From assembly GCF_008369125.1 (NCBI RefSeq), contig NZ_VOAY01000001.1, positions 1,612,001-1,676,000 on the forward strand: a stretch of DNA of 64,000 nt, written 5' to 3'. The position numbers and the translations under genes are program-made. Shown here piece by piece: positions 44,414 through 53,948 of this stretch. The first letter of the stretch is position 1; each line of letters opens with the position of its first letter. The DNA comes from Allopusillimonas sp008369125. Lineage in GTDB: Bacteria > Pseudomonadota > Gammaproteobacteria > Burkholderiales > Burkholderiaceae_B. Below the pieces are notes generated by a model. That model was not told the origin of the DNA, made no database searches, and saw only the letters and a program-made list of their open reading frames with translations.

Positions 44414-46204
44414 CTACACGTCCAAAGACGCTTCGTCGCCCGCCTGCTGCATCGCCCACATCTGGGCGTAACGGCCTTGCAGTCGCAAGAGTTGTGCATG
44501 TGTACCGCGCTCCAGCACACTGCCATGCTCCAGCACAATGATTTCATCGGCGTTGACAATTGTCGACAAACGATGGGCAATCATCAATGTGCTGCGATCA
44601 CGAGCCACTTGTTCCAGCTCTTGCTGAATGGCACGCTCGGTACGTGTGTCGAGGGCACTGGTCGCCTCATCAAATACCAGTATAGGTGGGTCTTTCAAAA
44701 TGGTGCGGGCAATGGCCACCCGCTGCTTTTCGCCGCCAGAAAGCTTCAGGCCACGTTCGCCAACGAGCGTCTCATAGCCCTTGGGCAGGCTGAGAACGAA
44801 ATCATGGATTCGTGCGGCCTGTGCGGCGCGAATGATTTCATCCTGGCTTGCGAGCGGGTTGCCATAAGCAATGTTGTACAAAATAGTGTCGTTAAAGAGC
44901 ACGGTATCTTGTGGCACGATGCCAATATGCTGGCGCAAGCTTGCCTGAGTAAGCTCGCGAATATCCTGGCCATTTATGCGTATGGCTCCGCCATTAACAT
45001 CGTAAAAGCGAAACAGCAACTTGGAGAGCGTCGACTTGCCCGCGCCCGACGACCCTACAACTGCTACCGTCTTGCCCGCCGGAATCGAAAAACTCACGTT
45101 ACGCAATATGGGGCGATCGTCTTCGTAGTTAAAGTCCACGCCCTCGAAAACAATTTCTGCCTGGCGCGATTTCAGCTTGTGCGCATCGGGGTGGTCGGCA
45201 ACCTCCTGACCCTGCGCAAGCAAGCCAAACATGCGATCCATGTCGGCCAGTGAATGCTTGATTTCACGATATACAAAGCCCAGAAAGTTAAGCGGTGCAT
45301 AAAGCTGCGTCAGGTATGCGGAAACCAGCACGACATCACCAACTGTCATAGTCTTACTGACCACACCCGAAGCCGACAACCACAACAGCAGGGTTACACC
45401 CACCGTAATGATTACCCCTTGGCCAATGTTAAGCAGGTTCAGGGATATCTGGTTTTTGACTGCCGAATCGGCCCATTCACCCAAATTGCGGTCATAACGG
45501 CTTACTTCGTACGTTTCATTACCAAAGTATTTGACGGTCTCGTAATTGAGCAAGGCATCGATCGCCTTGCTGTTGGCCTTGCTGTCCAGGCTATTCATGG
45601 TTCGACGATAAACCATGCGCTTTTCAGTGACTAATAGTGTGAAAATAATGTAAGCACCAATAGTGCCGAGCGTGACGGCGGCAAAGCGGATGTCATACCG
45701 CCACATCAAAATGCCCGTGACCATGCTCAACTCAAGCAGTGTGGGCAAAATATTGAACACCGTAAAGTTGAGCAGAAACCCGATACCTTTAGTTCCCCGC
45801 TCAATGTCACGACTTAAACCGCCAGTTTGACGGTCCATGTGAAAACGCAGCGACAGCGAAAAAAGATGCGAAAACAACTGTGTGGCAATACGACGCACAG
45901 AGCCCTGGGTTACGCGTGCAAACAAGGCATCGCGCAGCTCACCAAAAACACTGCTCGCCAACCGCGCAAAACCATAGCCCAGCAAGGCCGCAACGGGCAA
46001 GGCCATCAAGGTGGCCGGCACACTGAGCTGGTCGACAATGTCTTTAAGAAAAATAGGCAGAATGACGCTGGCCACTTTCGCGGCCACCAGACAGGCCAAT
46101 GCCGCAATGACACGGTATTTAAATTGCCACACATAAGGCAGCAACGATTTCAGAACCGAAAGATCGTTCCGTTTACTTGAAGAGGGGGCCGGAGAGGCAG
46201 ACAT
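44414..46204 (-). CDS. Atm1/HMT1-type ABC exporter
   Basis: A 596-residue half-transporter: six membrane helices in residues 25-310 and an ATPase domain after 340. Walker A GSSGAGKSTLSKLLFRFYD, signature LSGGEKQRVAIARTI and Walker B ILVFDEATSALD are intact. The membrane domain (RGTKGIGFLLNFTVFNILPT; ETVKYFGNETYEVSRYD) is that of the Atm1/ABCB7/HMT1 group, which exports glutathione conjugates or metal-glutathione species. It homodimerises in the inner membrane. It is a single gene, convergent with the IclR gene. Confidence 0.85.
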   Translation of the reverse strand: MSASPAPSSSKRNDLSVLKSLLPYVWQFKYRVIAALACLVAAKVASVILPIFLKDIVDQLSVPATLMALPVAALLGYGFARLASSVFGELRDALFARVTQGSVRRIATQLFSHLFSLSLRFHMDRQTGGLSRDIERGTKGIGFLLNFTVFNILPTLLELSMVTGILMWRYDIRFAAVTLGTIGAYIIFTLLVTEKRMVYRRTMNSLDSKANSKAIDALLNYETVKYFGNETYEVSRYDRNLGEWADSAVKNQISLNLLNIGQGVIITVGVTLLLWLSASGVVSKTMTVGDVVLVSAYLTQLYAPLNFLGFVYREIKHSLADMDRMFGLLAQGQEVADHPDAHKLKSRQAEIVFEGVDFNYEDDRPILRNVSFSIPAGKTVAVVGSSGAGKSTLSKLLFRFYDVNGGAIRINGQDIRELTQASLRQHIGIVPQDTVLFNDTILYNIAYGNPLASQDEIIRAAQAARIHDFVLSLPKGYETLVGERGLKLSGGEKQRVAIARTILKDPPILVFDEATSALDTRTERAIQQELEQVARDRSTLMIAHRLSTIVNADEIIVLEHGSVLERGTHAQLLRLQGRYAQMWAMQQAGDEASLDV

Positions 46205-46389
46205 GCAAGAAACACTTAGTGAAAGTTAGCGCGTCTGACATTGTACGCACTGGCGTCGTTGCACTCATGAGTAGCATGCACGGCATTGAAATACTCTGAC
46301 ACGTCTATTGGCACCAGAAAAAGGCCATGCTGCTACTACAATACCGGCATTGTGCACGCGGAGACCTCCGCGTCTCTGCCGGAGACTGT

Positions 46390-46920
46390 ATGACTGTTTC
46401 ACCCTTCGATTACGAAGCCACCCTTCTTGCTTGCGCAAGGGGCGACCAAAAAGCGTTTCAACGTCTTTACGAACACGAGGCTCCCCGCATGCTAGCGCTG
46501 GGCATGTCTATGCTCGGCCAACGGGCCGCAGCAGAAGAACTGGTCTGCGATACCTTTGTGCTGGTCTGGAAAAACGCAGAAAGCTTTGATGCAAGCTCCG
46601 GCAAAGGCCGGGCGTGGCTGTACAGCATATTAAGATACCGGGCCTTGAAACGCCTTCGTCAGTCTTCATCTTACACATTGAAAGGCGCGACCTCATCCGA
46701 ATCGTTGCCTGTGCTAACACCCGAACCTGGTCAATCGGCAACTAGTCTGCTCAATGCCCTGACCCGGCTTGATGAAAGCCAGCGTCACCCTATATTGATG
46801 GCCTTTTACAAAGGCTATTCGTATGAGCAGATCGCCACGAGGCTGAAGATATCGCCGATACAGGCACGCATGCGTGCTCAAGTAGGCCTTAGCCACTTGC
46901 GGGAGCTGCGCCAAGCATGA
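46390..46920 (+). CDS. ECF sigma factor
   Basis: A 176-residue extracytoplasmic-function sigma factor. Region 2 (about 15-80) contains LYEHEAPRMLALGMSMLGQ and AEELVCDTFVLVWKNAESFD; region 4 (about 120-176) contains RLDESQRHPILMAFYKGYSYEQIATRLKI (key part GYSYEQIATRLKI). The closest type is the SigK/RpoE-like group paired with RskA anti-sigma factors. Start ATG at 46390 with GGAGA upstream. Its stop overlaps the start of the next gene (ATGA), so sigma factor and inhibitor are coupled. Confidence 0.87.
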   Translation: MTVSPFDYEATLLACARGDQKAFQRLYEHEAPRMLALGMSMLGQRAAAEELVCDTFVLVWKNAESFDASSGKGRAWLYSILRYRALKRLRQSSSYTLKGATSSESLPVLTPEPGQSATSLLNALTRLDESQRHPILMAFYKGYSYEQIATRLKISPIQARMRAQVGLSHLRELRQA

Positions 46921-48410
46921 GCAGCACCGACATTTCAAAACACAATGTGCTCATTGCAGAGTACACGCTGGGCTTATTAAGCTCGCACGACACCGCCCGC
47001 GCGCACAGCCTGCTAAGCGAAAGCGACGAAGCCATCGCCCTAGCGCTAGACTGGGAAGACAGTCTGCTTGATCTTAGCGACGTATTGCCTCCAATGGACC
47101 CGTCGCCACTGCTGTTGCAGCGCATTCAGACCACACTCGGTCACGACACGACGCCAGCGCCATCAAGCCTGTATCGAAAGCCTGCCGCTGCCGTAAATGG
47201 CGCTGCGCATGAGCCCGACGTGGCAACAATCGCAGCAGATTCACAAACACCTCTGCAGCCGCCTCTGTCGGAGCAGTCCGAAAACACGGAAAAAGCTGGC
47301 ATACCGACGTCGCAGCCTACAGTCTCCCGCGCTACGAATCATGCGGCAACACCGCCACCCGACACCACCAGTACAGGCAAGGCGGAGCACACAACAACCT
47401 CTTGGCTAAGAAGCCGCAGCACGCCGCAAACCCCAGCGGCGCCACGGCTCGAACCCTCGTTTGGGCACAGTGCTGAGAAAAAAGACAGCATCACGCCGCC
47501 GCCAGATACCAAAACCGCCTATGCCCCCCCCAACCGTAGCATTGCTGCAGAACAAACCGGGGTTAGCCCTGCAGATCGGTCACGTACTTCTGATCACTTA
47601 AGCAATGGCGCTGCTGCGACCACAACGCACACCACACCCGCGCCTGCGCGCACAGATGCATCCACACATACACCAGCACCCACACCTGCACGTACAGCTG
47701 CACATGCTCCAGCACCAGCACCAACACCTGCACGTTCAACTGCACCTGCTCCAGCGCACGCACCTACACCTACTCGAACAGCAGCACCAGCTCCAGCTCC
47801 CGCATCTGCAACCATGAGCGCGGCAAAAGCAACACACGAAAAGGCGGACCACCCTGGCGCCCGCCAGCCAAAGGCATCGCACCAAACCGTCGCCGGCAAT
47901 ATCTGGGTTTGGCGCGCTGCTACAGCTATTTTTGCCGGTATTGCCTTGGTACTCGCAGTCATACCCTCTCAGCCTGCGCAGCCACCCATCAATATTGTGA
48001 CCGTCGCACCAACCCAGGCTGCCATCCTGCAGGCACCGGGGCAAACATCCACGCCAGGGTGGGTTGTCACGTTCGATCCAGAAGGCAATGTATTGATGAA
48101 GCCACAGGTGCGCAGCGACATACCTGCCGACACATCCGTACAGCTATGGACCCGAAGTGCCTCCATGCCGCAGGCTCGTTCGCTGGGCCTCATAGACCCC
48201 AACCTCCCGGTAACGGTTCCGGCAACACTCATGGGCACATTGGGTGAAGATCAGCTGTTCGAAATGACACTCGAACCACAAGGCGGCTCGCCAAATGCGA
48301 GCCCAAGTGGCCCCGTATTGTTCATCGGCCAAGTCATCACGTTTGGCGCGCAGGAGCCTGCGCCAACCAATCCAACCACAAACGTTGCACCTAAAGGCTC
48401 AATACAGTAG
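46917..48410 (+). CDS. RskA-type anti-sigma factor with long Pro/Ala/Thr-rich linker
   Basis: A 497-residue membrane-anchored anti-sigma factor. Residues 1-75 form the sigma-binding part (LIAEYTLGLLSSHDTARAHSLL) without a zinc-finger motif. Residues about 80-330 are a low-complexity cytoplasmic linker, strongly repetitive in Pro-Ala/Thr-Ala near 239-299. One membrane helix follows (about 331-352, VWRAATAIFAGIALVLAVI), then a periplasmic RskA domain (about 353-490; WTRSASMPQARSLGLID). The family is normally 230-260 residues, so the linker roughly doubles it. Confidence 0.8.
   Translation: MSSTDISKHNVLIAEYTLGLLSSHDTARAHSLLSESDEAIALALDWEDSLLDLSDVLPPMDPSPLLLQRIQTTLGHDTTPAPSSLYRKPAAAVNGAAHEPDVATIAADSQTPLQPPLSEQSENTEKAGIPTSQPTVSRATNHAATPPPDTTSTGKAEHTTTSWLRSRSTPQTPAAPRLEPSFGHSAEKKDSITPPPDTKTAYAPPNRSIAAEQTGVSPADRSRTSDHLSNGAAATTTHTTPAPARTDASTHTPAPTPARTAAHAPAPAPTPARSTAPAPAHAPTPTRTAAPAPAPASATMSAAKATHEKADHPGARQPKASHQTVAGNIWVWRAATAIFAGIALVLAVIPSQPAQPPINIVTVAPTQAAILQAPGQTSTPGWVVTFDPEGNVLMKPQVRSDIPADTSVQLWTRSASMPQARSLGLIDPNLPVTVPATLMGTLGEDQLFEMTLEPQGGSPNASPSGPVLFIGQVITFGAQEPAPTNPTTNVAPKGSIQ
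47634..47815. repeat. CA/GC-rich coding repeat in the anti-sigma gene
   Basis: Degenerate units of the type CACCTGCACGTACAGCTG and CTCCAGCACCAGCACC recur and encode Ala-Pro-Thr-Ala runs. Lengths stay in multiples of three, so the frame is kept. Such tracts change length by slippage. Confidence 0.6.
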
Positions 48411-48417
48411 CGAGGGC

Positions 48418-48551
48418 GGCAGCGGCAAATATAGCTGAGGCCGCCTCGACAGCAAACGCCGTGGCGATAAATGCCGTAGCTGGAACATCCCTAGCGGCAA
48501 ATGCCACAGCAGCAAATGTTGTAGCAAAAAAATGTCGTAGCGGCAGATGCG
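48418..48551. repeat. degenerate short tandem repeat (GTAGCGGCAAATGCC-like)
   Basis: Variants of a 15-base unit, AGCGGCAAATGCC with two to four linking bases, occur about seven to eight times between the anti-sigma gene and the DUF455 gene: for example GGCGATAAATGCCGTAGC, AGCGGCAAATGCCACAGC and AGCAAATGTTGTAGC. No gene lies in this gap. Confidence 0.55.
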
Positions 48552-48593
48552 CTTGCGCCCTGATGATATCGACTAAGCTTGCGTTAGCTAAGG

Positions 48594-49388
48594 CTATCGT
48601 GCGTTCTGTTGCAGAACGTCTAGCTCTTCATCGGTAAACCCGGCCTCGCGGCGGGCAGACAAATTGAACGGCCCACGCAGACGAGGGGCGCGGTATGTTG
48701 TTGCCAGCTCGGCAAATTGCGCAACGGGGTCAGCCCCCTGACGCTCGCATTCATAGCGGTACCAGTGATTGCCCACCGCAACATGACCGATTTCATCGCG
48801 CAAAATAATATCAATAATGGCCGCTCCGGCGGCGTCACCCGCACCGGCCAATTTGTCGCGTACAACAGGCGAAGCGTCAAGACCTCGTGCCTCCAGCGTT
48901 CGGGGCACCAGAGCCAGACGAGCCAGCAAATTATCCTGTGTGCGCTCTGCCATTTCCCAAAGGCCGTCGTGGGCAGGCATATCGCCATACTGATAACCCA
49001 TGGCCTGCAAATGCCCTTTCAGCAGGCCAAAATGATAAGCCTCTTCGCGTGCGACCCGAGCCCAGTCACGATAAAAAGCGTCAGGCATGCCAGCAAAGCG
49101 CCAGAGTATGTCCAGCGCTAGATTTATAGCGTTAAATTCAATATGAGCCAGCGAATGAATGAGTGCCGCCCGCCCCTCGGGCGAGCCCATTGAGCGTGAC
49201 TTTACCTGTTGTGGTGGCACCAATAGAGGCTGGAGTGGACGCCCAGGAATGCCATGGGGTGCTGTAATCTCGGCATAGCTATCGACGACAAGCAGGTCGG
49301 ACAATTGACCTGCAGCCGTCATTTTCTGTGTCGGATCCGAAATCAGCAACGCTGAAAGTGCTTTATTGCGCAGCGCATCAGCTGACAT
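48594..49388 (-). CDS. DUF455 family ferritin-like protein
   Basis: A 264-residue protein of the DUF455 family, an all-helical ferritin-like fold. Metal-ligand-type motifs are AALIHSLAHIEFNAINLALD near residue 75, WARVAREEAYHFGLLKGHL near 110 and ILRDEIGHVAVGNHWY near 200, giving the paired E..EExxH pattern of di-iron proteins. The cellular role is not known to me. Start at 49388 has AAGAGG upstream; an ATG at 49445 would add 19 residues. Confidence 0.8.
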   Translation of the reverse strand: MSADALRNKALSALLISDPTQKMTAAGQLSDLLVVDSYAEITAPHGIPGRPLQPLLVPPQQVKSRSMGSPEGRAALIHSLAHIEFNAINLALDILWRFAGMPDAFYRDWARVAREEAYHFGLLKGHLQAMGYQYGDMPAHDGLWEMAERTQDNLLARLALVPRTLEARGLDASPVVRDKLAGAGDAAGAAIIDIILRDEIGHVAVGNHWYRYECERQGADPVAQFAELATTYRAPRLRGPFNLSARREAGFTDEELDVLQQNAR

Positions 49389-49491
49389 GAAAACCTCTTG
49401 GCGCTCAGCGCTGGGGTTGCGATTAAAACAATACACTTCGCTCACACGTGAACGGCATGCTAGGCAAACCGATCAGGCATGCAACGGCGTA

Positions 49492-49902
49492 TTAAAGCAA
49501 TTGTGGATCTGCTGCCTCGTTATCGCCGAGGGCGGCACCCAACATGTCTTTGATGTTATTGAGGTCTTTGCGCAGTGCCTGCAACTCCGCACCCGAAAGC
49601 CGGACTGCAGCATCCTGATCATGCGGTACATCGTGCAGATCACCCAGCCTATTACGCGCCCCGCTGATGGTAAACCCCTCTTCATAGAGTAGGTGGCGAA
49701 TACGCCTGATCAGCAGCACTTCGTGGTGCTGGTAGTAACGACGGTTGCCCCGGCGCTTTACCGGCTTAAGCTGCGTGAACTCTTGCTCCCAATAACGCAA
49801 CACGTGGGGCTTGACGCAACATAGATCGCTGACCTCACCAATCGTAAAGTAACGCTTGGCAGGTATGGGCGGCAAAATGACTGTTTTTTCGCTTGTGCTC
49901 AT
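49492..49902 (-). CDS. MerR family regulator at the end of the pheST-ihfA operon
   Basis: A 136-residue MerR-type protein: winged helix in residues 18-85 (YFTIGEVSDLCCVKPHVLRYWEQEF; NRRYYQHHEVLLIRRIRHLLYEEG, key part RYWEQEF), then a short coiled coil. It has no metal-binding cysteine cluster at the C-terminus. This MerR protein follows ihfA in most betaproteobacteria; its function is not established. A tRNA-Pro gene often follows in relatives, but none is visible here. Bases 49903-50073 upstream hold no gene. Confidence 0.85.
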   Translation of the reverse strand: MSTSEKTVILPPIPAKRYFTIGEVSDLCCVKPHVLRYWEQEFTQLKPVKRRGNRRYYQHHEVLLIRRIRHLLYEEGFTISGARNRLGDLHDVPHDQDAAVRLSGAELQALRKDLNNIKDMLGAALGDNEAADPQLL

Positions 49903-50073
49903 GTGCGGATTGTATGCCGATTAAGAATGAAGCGCATCGCCGCTGACGACGATGCCTGAATGCCGCCGGACAACCGACGATAAACGTGGCCGCCCCGTAT
50001 GCAATCGGCCCAGCCTCAAGGGCAAAGCCTGCATGCAACTGCGGCGGCAACACCAGTAGCCCACCCTAGCAAC

Positions 50074-50394
50074 CTATTTGGGCGATGTTGCAGGTTTGCC
50101 AGCCAGCTCGACCACACTTTTGAGCTTCTGGCTTGCATGAAACGTAACCACCCGGCGCGCTGCAATAGGGATGACCTCGCCGGTCTTGGGATTACGCCCG
50201 GGACGCGGCGGCTTGTCACGAACCTGGAAGTTTCCGAAACCTGACAGTTTGACCTCTACGCCATGCGCCAGGGATTCGCGGATTTCTTCGAAAAACGTGT
50301 CGACGATATCTTTGGCTTCACGTTTATTCAGGCCCACGCGTTCGAATAATAACTCGGCAAGTTCTGCCTTGGTGAGAGTGCGATCGGATTTCAT
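50074..50394 (-). CDS. ihfA: integration host factor subunit alpha
   Basis: A 106-residue DNA-bending protein of the HU/IHF family. Conserved features are LTKAELAELLFERVGLNKRE at the start, VKLSGFGNFQVRDK in the middle and the arm RPGRNPKTGEVIPIAARRVV with its Pro tip. It pairs with IhfB to bend DNA in recombination, replication and sigma-54 promoter activation. Start ATG at 50394 (GGAGCAAATCATT upstream); it follows pheT by 16 bases, the standard order. Confidence 0.94.
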   Translation of the reverse strand: MKSDRTLTKAELAELLFERVGLNKREAKDIVDTFFEEIRESLAHGVEVKLSGFGNFQVRDKPPRPGRNPKTGEVIPIAARRVVTFHASQKLKSVVELAGKPATSPK

Positions 50395-50410
50395 TGTAAT
50401 GATTTGCTCC

Positions 50411-52819
50411 TTAAGCACGCGGACGTACGCCAGACATATTGACCAACGCTTCAAGCAGGCCGGCCAGACAACGCTCTACGGTAGCTTCATCAAGCGTGGT
50501 GTCACGCCCTTGCAGCCAGAAACGAAATGCCATGCTTTTTTCAGTATTTTGCGCCGACTTGTCGCGCCAGACATCGAAAAGTTTAATGTCCTTTACGATA
50601 CTGAGCGTAGCATCAGACTGAATTTTACTATTGAGTGTATCAAGCAATTGACCGTAAGTAATTGATACATCAACCCACACAGCCAAATCACGAATGACCA
50701 CAGGCTGTCGTGACAGCTCCCGCGGTTGAAACAAGCCAACCTCAGACAGGGCTTCGGCATCTACTTCAAACACGACCGGCGCGTGGACGAGATCATACTG
50801 CTGCGCCCAGCGCGGGTGCAGCTCACCCAGCCATCCTATACACTTGCCGTCGAGCTCAAGACGTGCTGAACGCCCTGGGTGCAATGCGGGATGCGCATCA
50901 GCGATGCACACAAGCTTGGAGGCCTGGTGACCAAGCACACTTTCAAGGTCATTTTTTACATCATAGAAGTCTACCTGGCGCGTTGGCACACCCCATTGCT
51001 CTTCGTCAGCAGGGCCCCACGCCGCGCCCGCCAAACGCACGGGCTGATTAACCCCTGCGACCGTCAGATCGCCATCAGGCACTGACGCGTCACGCATAAA
51101 CACGCGGCCCAGCTCAAAAACCCTTACACGACTTTGCTTGCGGTTGGCGTTATGCACGATATTGGCGACCAGGCCACCAATAAGACTGGAGCGCATGACA
51201 GCGAGCTGGCTTGCAATAGGGTTAAGCAGTTTGATGGGGTTGGCATTGCCAACCAGATCATGCTCCCAAACCTCTTCAACAAATGCAAAGTTGACGACCT
51301 CTTGGTAATCAAGCGAGGCCATGGCGGCGCGCAGCATGTGCGGGCCGCGCAATGTTTCGACCTCAGTGCGCATCTTGGCTTGCGCAACAGGCGGCACATC
51401 AGGGATACGCTCGAACCCATAAATACGCGCCACCTCTTCGATGAGATCTTCTTCAATGCATAGATCAAACCGGTACGATGGTGGCGTCACCGAGAACACA
51501 TCATCGGCAATGACATGTTGCAGCCCCAAGCTGGTAAAAATGCGAGCAACCTCTTCACGCGTTAGCGGAATGCCAAGAATACGCTGACAGCGTTGCAGAC
51601 GCATCTGCACAGGGTTGCGCTCTGGCAGGTTAATGACCTGATCGTCTACGGGGCCTGCCTGACCACCGCAGATATCCATGATCAAGCGAGTCATGAATTG
51701 AAGATGCTCGGGGATGGACGCAAAATCGACACCCCGTTCGAAGCGATGGCTGGCTTCTGAACTAAATTTGTAGCGGCGGGCACGACCCATAATGGCCTCG
51801 GGCCACCAGAAAGCCGCTTCTACATAAATATTTGTCGTGTCGAGCGTGACGGCGGAGGTTTCGCCCCCCATGATGCCCGCAAGGCTTTCAAGCTGGTCAC
51901 CACCGGCAATAACACCGACATCGGTCTCGAGTTTTACCGTTTGCCCGTTAAGCAGCTCGATCTGCTCGCCTGGCTTGGCCCAACGTACGGTAAGACCACC
52001 CTGCACACGATCAAGATCAAACACATGGGTAGGCCGGCCAAGTTCGAGCATGACATAGTTGGAAATATCAACCAGCGCTGAAATTGGGCGTTGCCCTGCA
52101 CGCTCAAGACGCGCTTTCATCCACGATGGCGTCTGTGCCCTGGCGTTGACACCCCGAATAATACGACCGGCAAAGCGGCCGCACAGGTCTGGTGCCTGTA
52201 CCTGCACAGGCAAGCGATCTTGCAATGTGGCGACAACAGGCTCAACAGACGGTAATTGAAGTGGCTGGCCCGTAAGCGCCGCCACCTCTCGCGCTACCCC
52301 AAGTATAGAGAGGCAGTCTGCCCTGTTAGGGGTTAGCTTGAGGGTGAACAGCATATCGTCGAGATCAAGCGCGTCGCGCAGCGACTGACCAACCGTGGCT
52401 GCCTGATCAAGTTCGAGCAAACCGGCGTGGTCCTGGGACAAGCCCAGCTCACGGGCGGAACACAGCATGCCGGCTGATTCCACGCCACGCATTTTGACCG
52501 GACCGATTTTCATGCCGCCCGGCAGCTCGGCACCCACGCGCGCAAGCGGCACCTTAATGCCTGCTGTGGCGTTAGGCGCACCGCAGACGATTTGCAGCAA
52601 GGCACCAGAGCCGTCATCGACCTGACATACACGCAGCTTGTCTGCATCGGGGTGCGCAGCGACGTCAACGATGTGTGCGACAACAATGCCACTGAATGGC
52701 GGTGCAACAGGGTTCGTCTCTTCAACTTCGAGGCCGGCCATGGTAAGCCGGTGCGACAGTTCTTCTGTGCTGATGTCTGGGTTGACGAAAGCGCGTAGCC
52801 AGGACTCGGGGAATTGCAT
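50411..52819 (-). CDS. pheT: phenylalanyl-tRNA synthetase subunit beta
   Basis: An 802-residue beta subunit of the heterotetrameric PheRS. Domains in order: N-terminal core (FPESWLRAFVNP), tRNA-binding EMAP-like domain near 40-150 (AHPDADKLRVCQVDDGSG), B3/B4 editing domain near 210-400, B5 near 405-475 (RILGIPLTREEVARIFTSLG), catalytic-like core, and the C-terminal anticodon-binding domain (FPAV-type; QPVVIRDLAVWVDVSITYGQ). Full length. It starts 33 bases after pheS. Confidence 0.96.
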   Translation of the reverse strand: MQFPESWLRAFVNPDISTEELSHRLTMAGLEVEETNPVAPPFSGIVVAHIVDVAAHPDADKLRVCQVDDGSGALLQIVCGAPNATAGIKVPLARVGAELPGGMKIGPVKMRGVESAGMLCSARELGLSQDHAGLLELDQAATVGQSLRDALDLDDMLFTLKLTPNRADCLSILGVAREVAALTGQPLQLPSVEPVVATLQDRLPVQVQAPDLCGRFAGRIIRGVNARAQTPSWMKARLERAGQRPISALVDISNYVMLELGRPTHVFDLDRVQGGLTVRWAKPGEQIELLNGQTVKLETDVGVIAGGDQLESLAGIMGGETSAVTLDTTNIYVEAAFWWPEAIMGRARRYKFSSEASHRFERGVDFASIPEHLQFMTRLIMDICGGQAGPVDDQVINLPERNPVQMRLQRCQRILGIPLTREEVARIFTSLGLQHVIADDVFSVTPPSYRFDLCIEEDLIEEVARIYGFERIPDVPPVAQAKMRTEVETLRGPHMLRAAMASLDYQEVVNFAFVEEVWEHDLVGNANPIKLLNPIASQLAVMRSSLIGGLVANIVHNANRKQSRVRVFELGRVFMRDASVPDGDLTVAGVNQPVRLAGAAWGPADEEQWGVPTRQVDFYDVKNDLESVLGHQASKLVCIADAHPALHPGRSARLELDGKCIGWLGELHPRWAQQYDLVHAPVVFEVDAEALSEVGLFQPRELSRQPVVIRDLAVWVDVSITYGQLLDTLNSKIQSDATLSIVKDIKLFDVWRDKSAQNTEKSMAFRFWLQGRDTTLDEATVERCLAGLLEALVNMSGVRPRA

Positions 52820-52852
52820 GTTCTGCTCTCAAGAAGCGGGTGTTTCGGACGT

Positions 52853-53875
52853 TTAGCGATTGAACTGGCGCAAAAAGCGCAGATCGCCCTCGAAAAACTG
52901 GCGCAAATCGTTGACGCCATAACGCAGCATGGTCAGGCGTTCTATACCCGAACCAAAGGCAAAGCCGATATAGCGTTCGGGGTCTAGCCCGTAATTGCGC
53001 ACCACTTCGGGGTGTACCTGGCCCGACCCCGAGATTTCAAGCCAGCGCCCCTGGTTGGGGCCTGACGTAAACATCATGTCAATTTCGGCGGAGGGCTCAG
53101 TGAACGGGAAAAAAGACGGGCGGAATCGCACTGACAGATCATCAGTTTCAAAAAAGGCGCGCAGGAAGTCGGTATATACCCCCTTAAGGTCGGCGAAAGA
53201 TATGTCTTCGGCGATCCACAGGCCTTCAACCTGATGAAACATGGGCGAATGCGTGGCGTCACTGTCTACACGGTAAGTGCGCCCAGGAGCAATGACTTTA
53301 ATGGGGGGCTTGTGCATGCGTGCATAGCGCACTTGCATGGGACTGGTGTGCGTGCGCAATAACAGCGGCAAGCCTTGCGCATCGTTCATGTCGACATAAA
53401 ACGTGTCTTGCATGGAGCGTGCGGGATGGTTTTCGGGGTTATTGAGGGCCGTGAAGTTGGTCCAGTCATTTTCAATTTCGGGACCGTCTGCCACGTCAAA
53501 ACCTATGGACCTGAAAATGGCTTCTATGCGCTGCCAGGTATGAATAACCGGGTGGATACCCCCGAACTTGCGGCCACGACCTGGCAAGCTGACATCAATG
53601 GTTTCTGAAGCCAGGCGTTTGTCGAGATCGGCTTGGGCCAGGCCAGCACGCCGCTCATTGAGCAAAGCTTCGATCTGCTGCTTCAGTTGATTGATGCGCG
53701 CGCCTTCGGCTTTTTTCTGCTCGGGATCGAGCTTGCCCAAGCCTTTGAGCAATAGCGTCAATGCGCCCTGCTTGCCAAGAAACCTGGCTTTGGCGTTTTC
53801 GAGTGCCGCAGCGTCAGCAGCTTGCGCAAAGAGTTCTTTGGCCTGCAAGACCAGATCGTCAGCCATAGATGTCAT
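52853..53875 (-). CDS. pheS: phenylalanyl-tRNA synthetase subunit alpha
   Basis: A 340-residue class II synthetase subunit that activates phenylalanine. An N-terminal coiled coil (about 10-95) binds tRNA; motif 2 region THTSPMQVRYARM and motif 3 GFAFGSGIERLTMLRYGV are intact, with PSFFPFTEPSAEIDM in the core. The start at 53875 has GGAAA upstream; an in-frame ATG at 53908 falls inside the hairpin at 53894-53923 and is unlikely. It lies in the rpmI-rplT-pheS-pheT-ihfA-merR operon. Confidence 0.95.
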   Translation of the reverse strand: MTSMADDLVLQAKELFAQAADAAALENAKARFLGKQGALTLLLKGLGKLDPEQKKAEGARINQLKQQIEALLNERRAGLAQADLDKRLASETIDVSLPGRGRKFGGIHPVIHTWQRIEAIFRSIGFDVADGPEIENDWTNFTALNNPENHPARSMQDTFYVDMNDAQGLPLLLRTHTSPMQVRYARMHKPPIKVIAPGRTYRVDSDATHSPMFHQVEGLWIAEDISFADLKGVYTDFLRAFFETDDLSVRFRPSFFPFTEPSAEIDMMFTSGPNQGRWLEISGSGQVHPEVVRNYGLDPERYIGFAFGSGIERLTMLRYGVNDLRQFFEGDLRFLRQFNR

Positions 53876-53893
53876 GATGTGGGGTTTCCAAAT

Positions 53894-53923
53894 GCAAACG
53901 GAGCCCAAAAGAGCCCCGTTTGC
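53894..53923 (-). promoter_or_regulatory. strong hairpin in the rplT-pheS gap
   Basis: GCAAACGGAGCCC (53894-53906) and GAGCCCCGTTTGC (53911-53923) pair over 13 bases with two wobble pairs and an AAAA loop (plus-strand reading). No T-run follows on the minus strand. It may be a partial terminator, attenuator or processing signal that sets ribosomal protein against synthetase output. Confidence 0.55.
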
Positions 53924-53948
53924 AACAATACAACAGAATCGCAGCCGA

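Noticed and set aside
49446..49491. tRNA-Pro expected after merR in betaproteobacteria
   Set aside because: The gap is only about 45 bases and shows no cloverleaf or TTCGAAT-type loop; no tRNA was found anywhere in the window.
53876..53908. Upstream ATG for pheS
   Set aside because: It lies inside the strong hairpin and has no ribosome site; the family start fits the later ATG.
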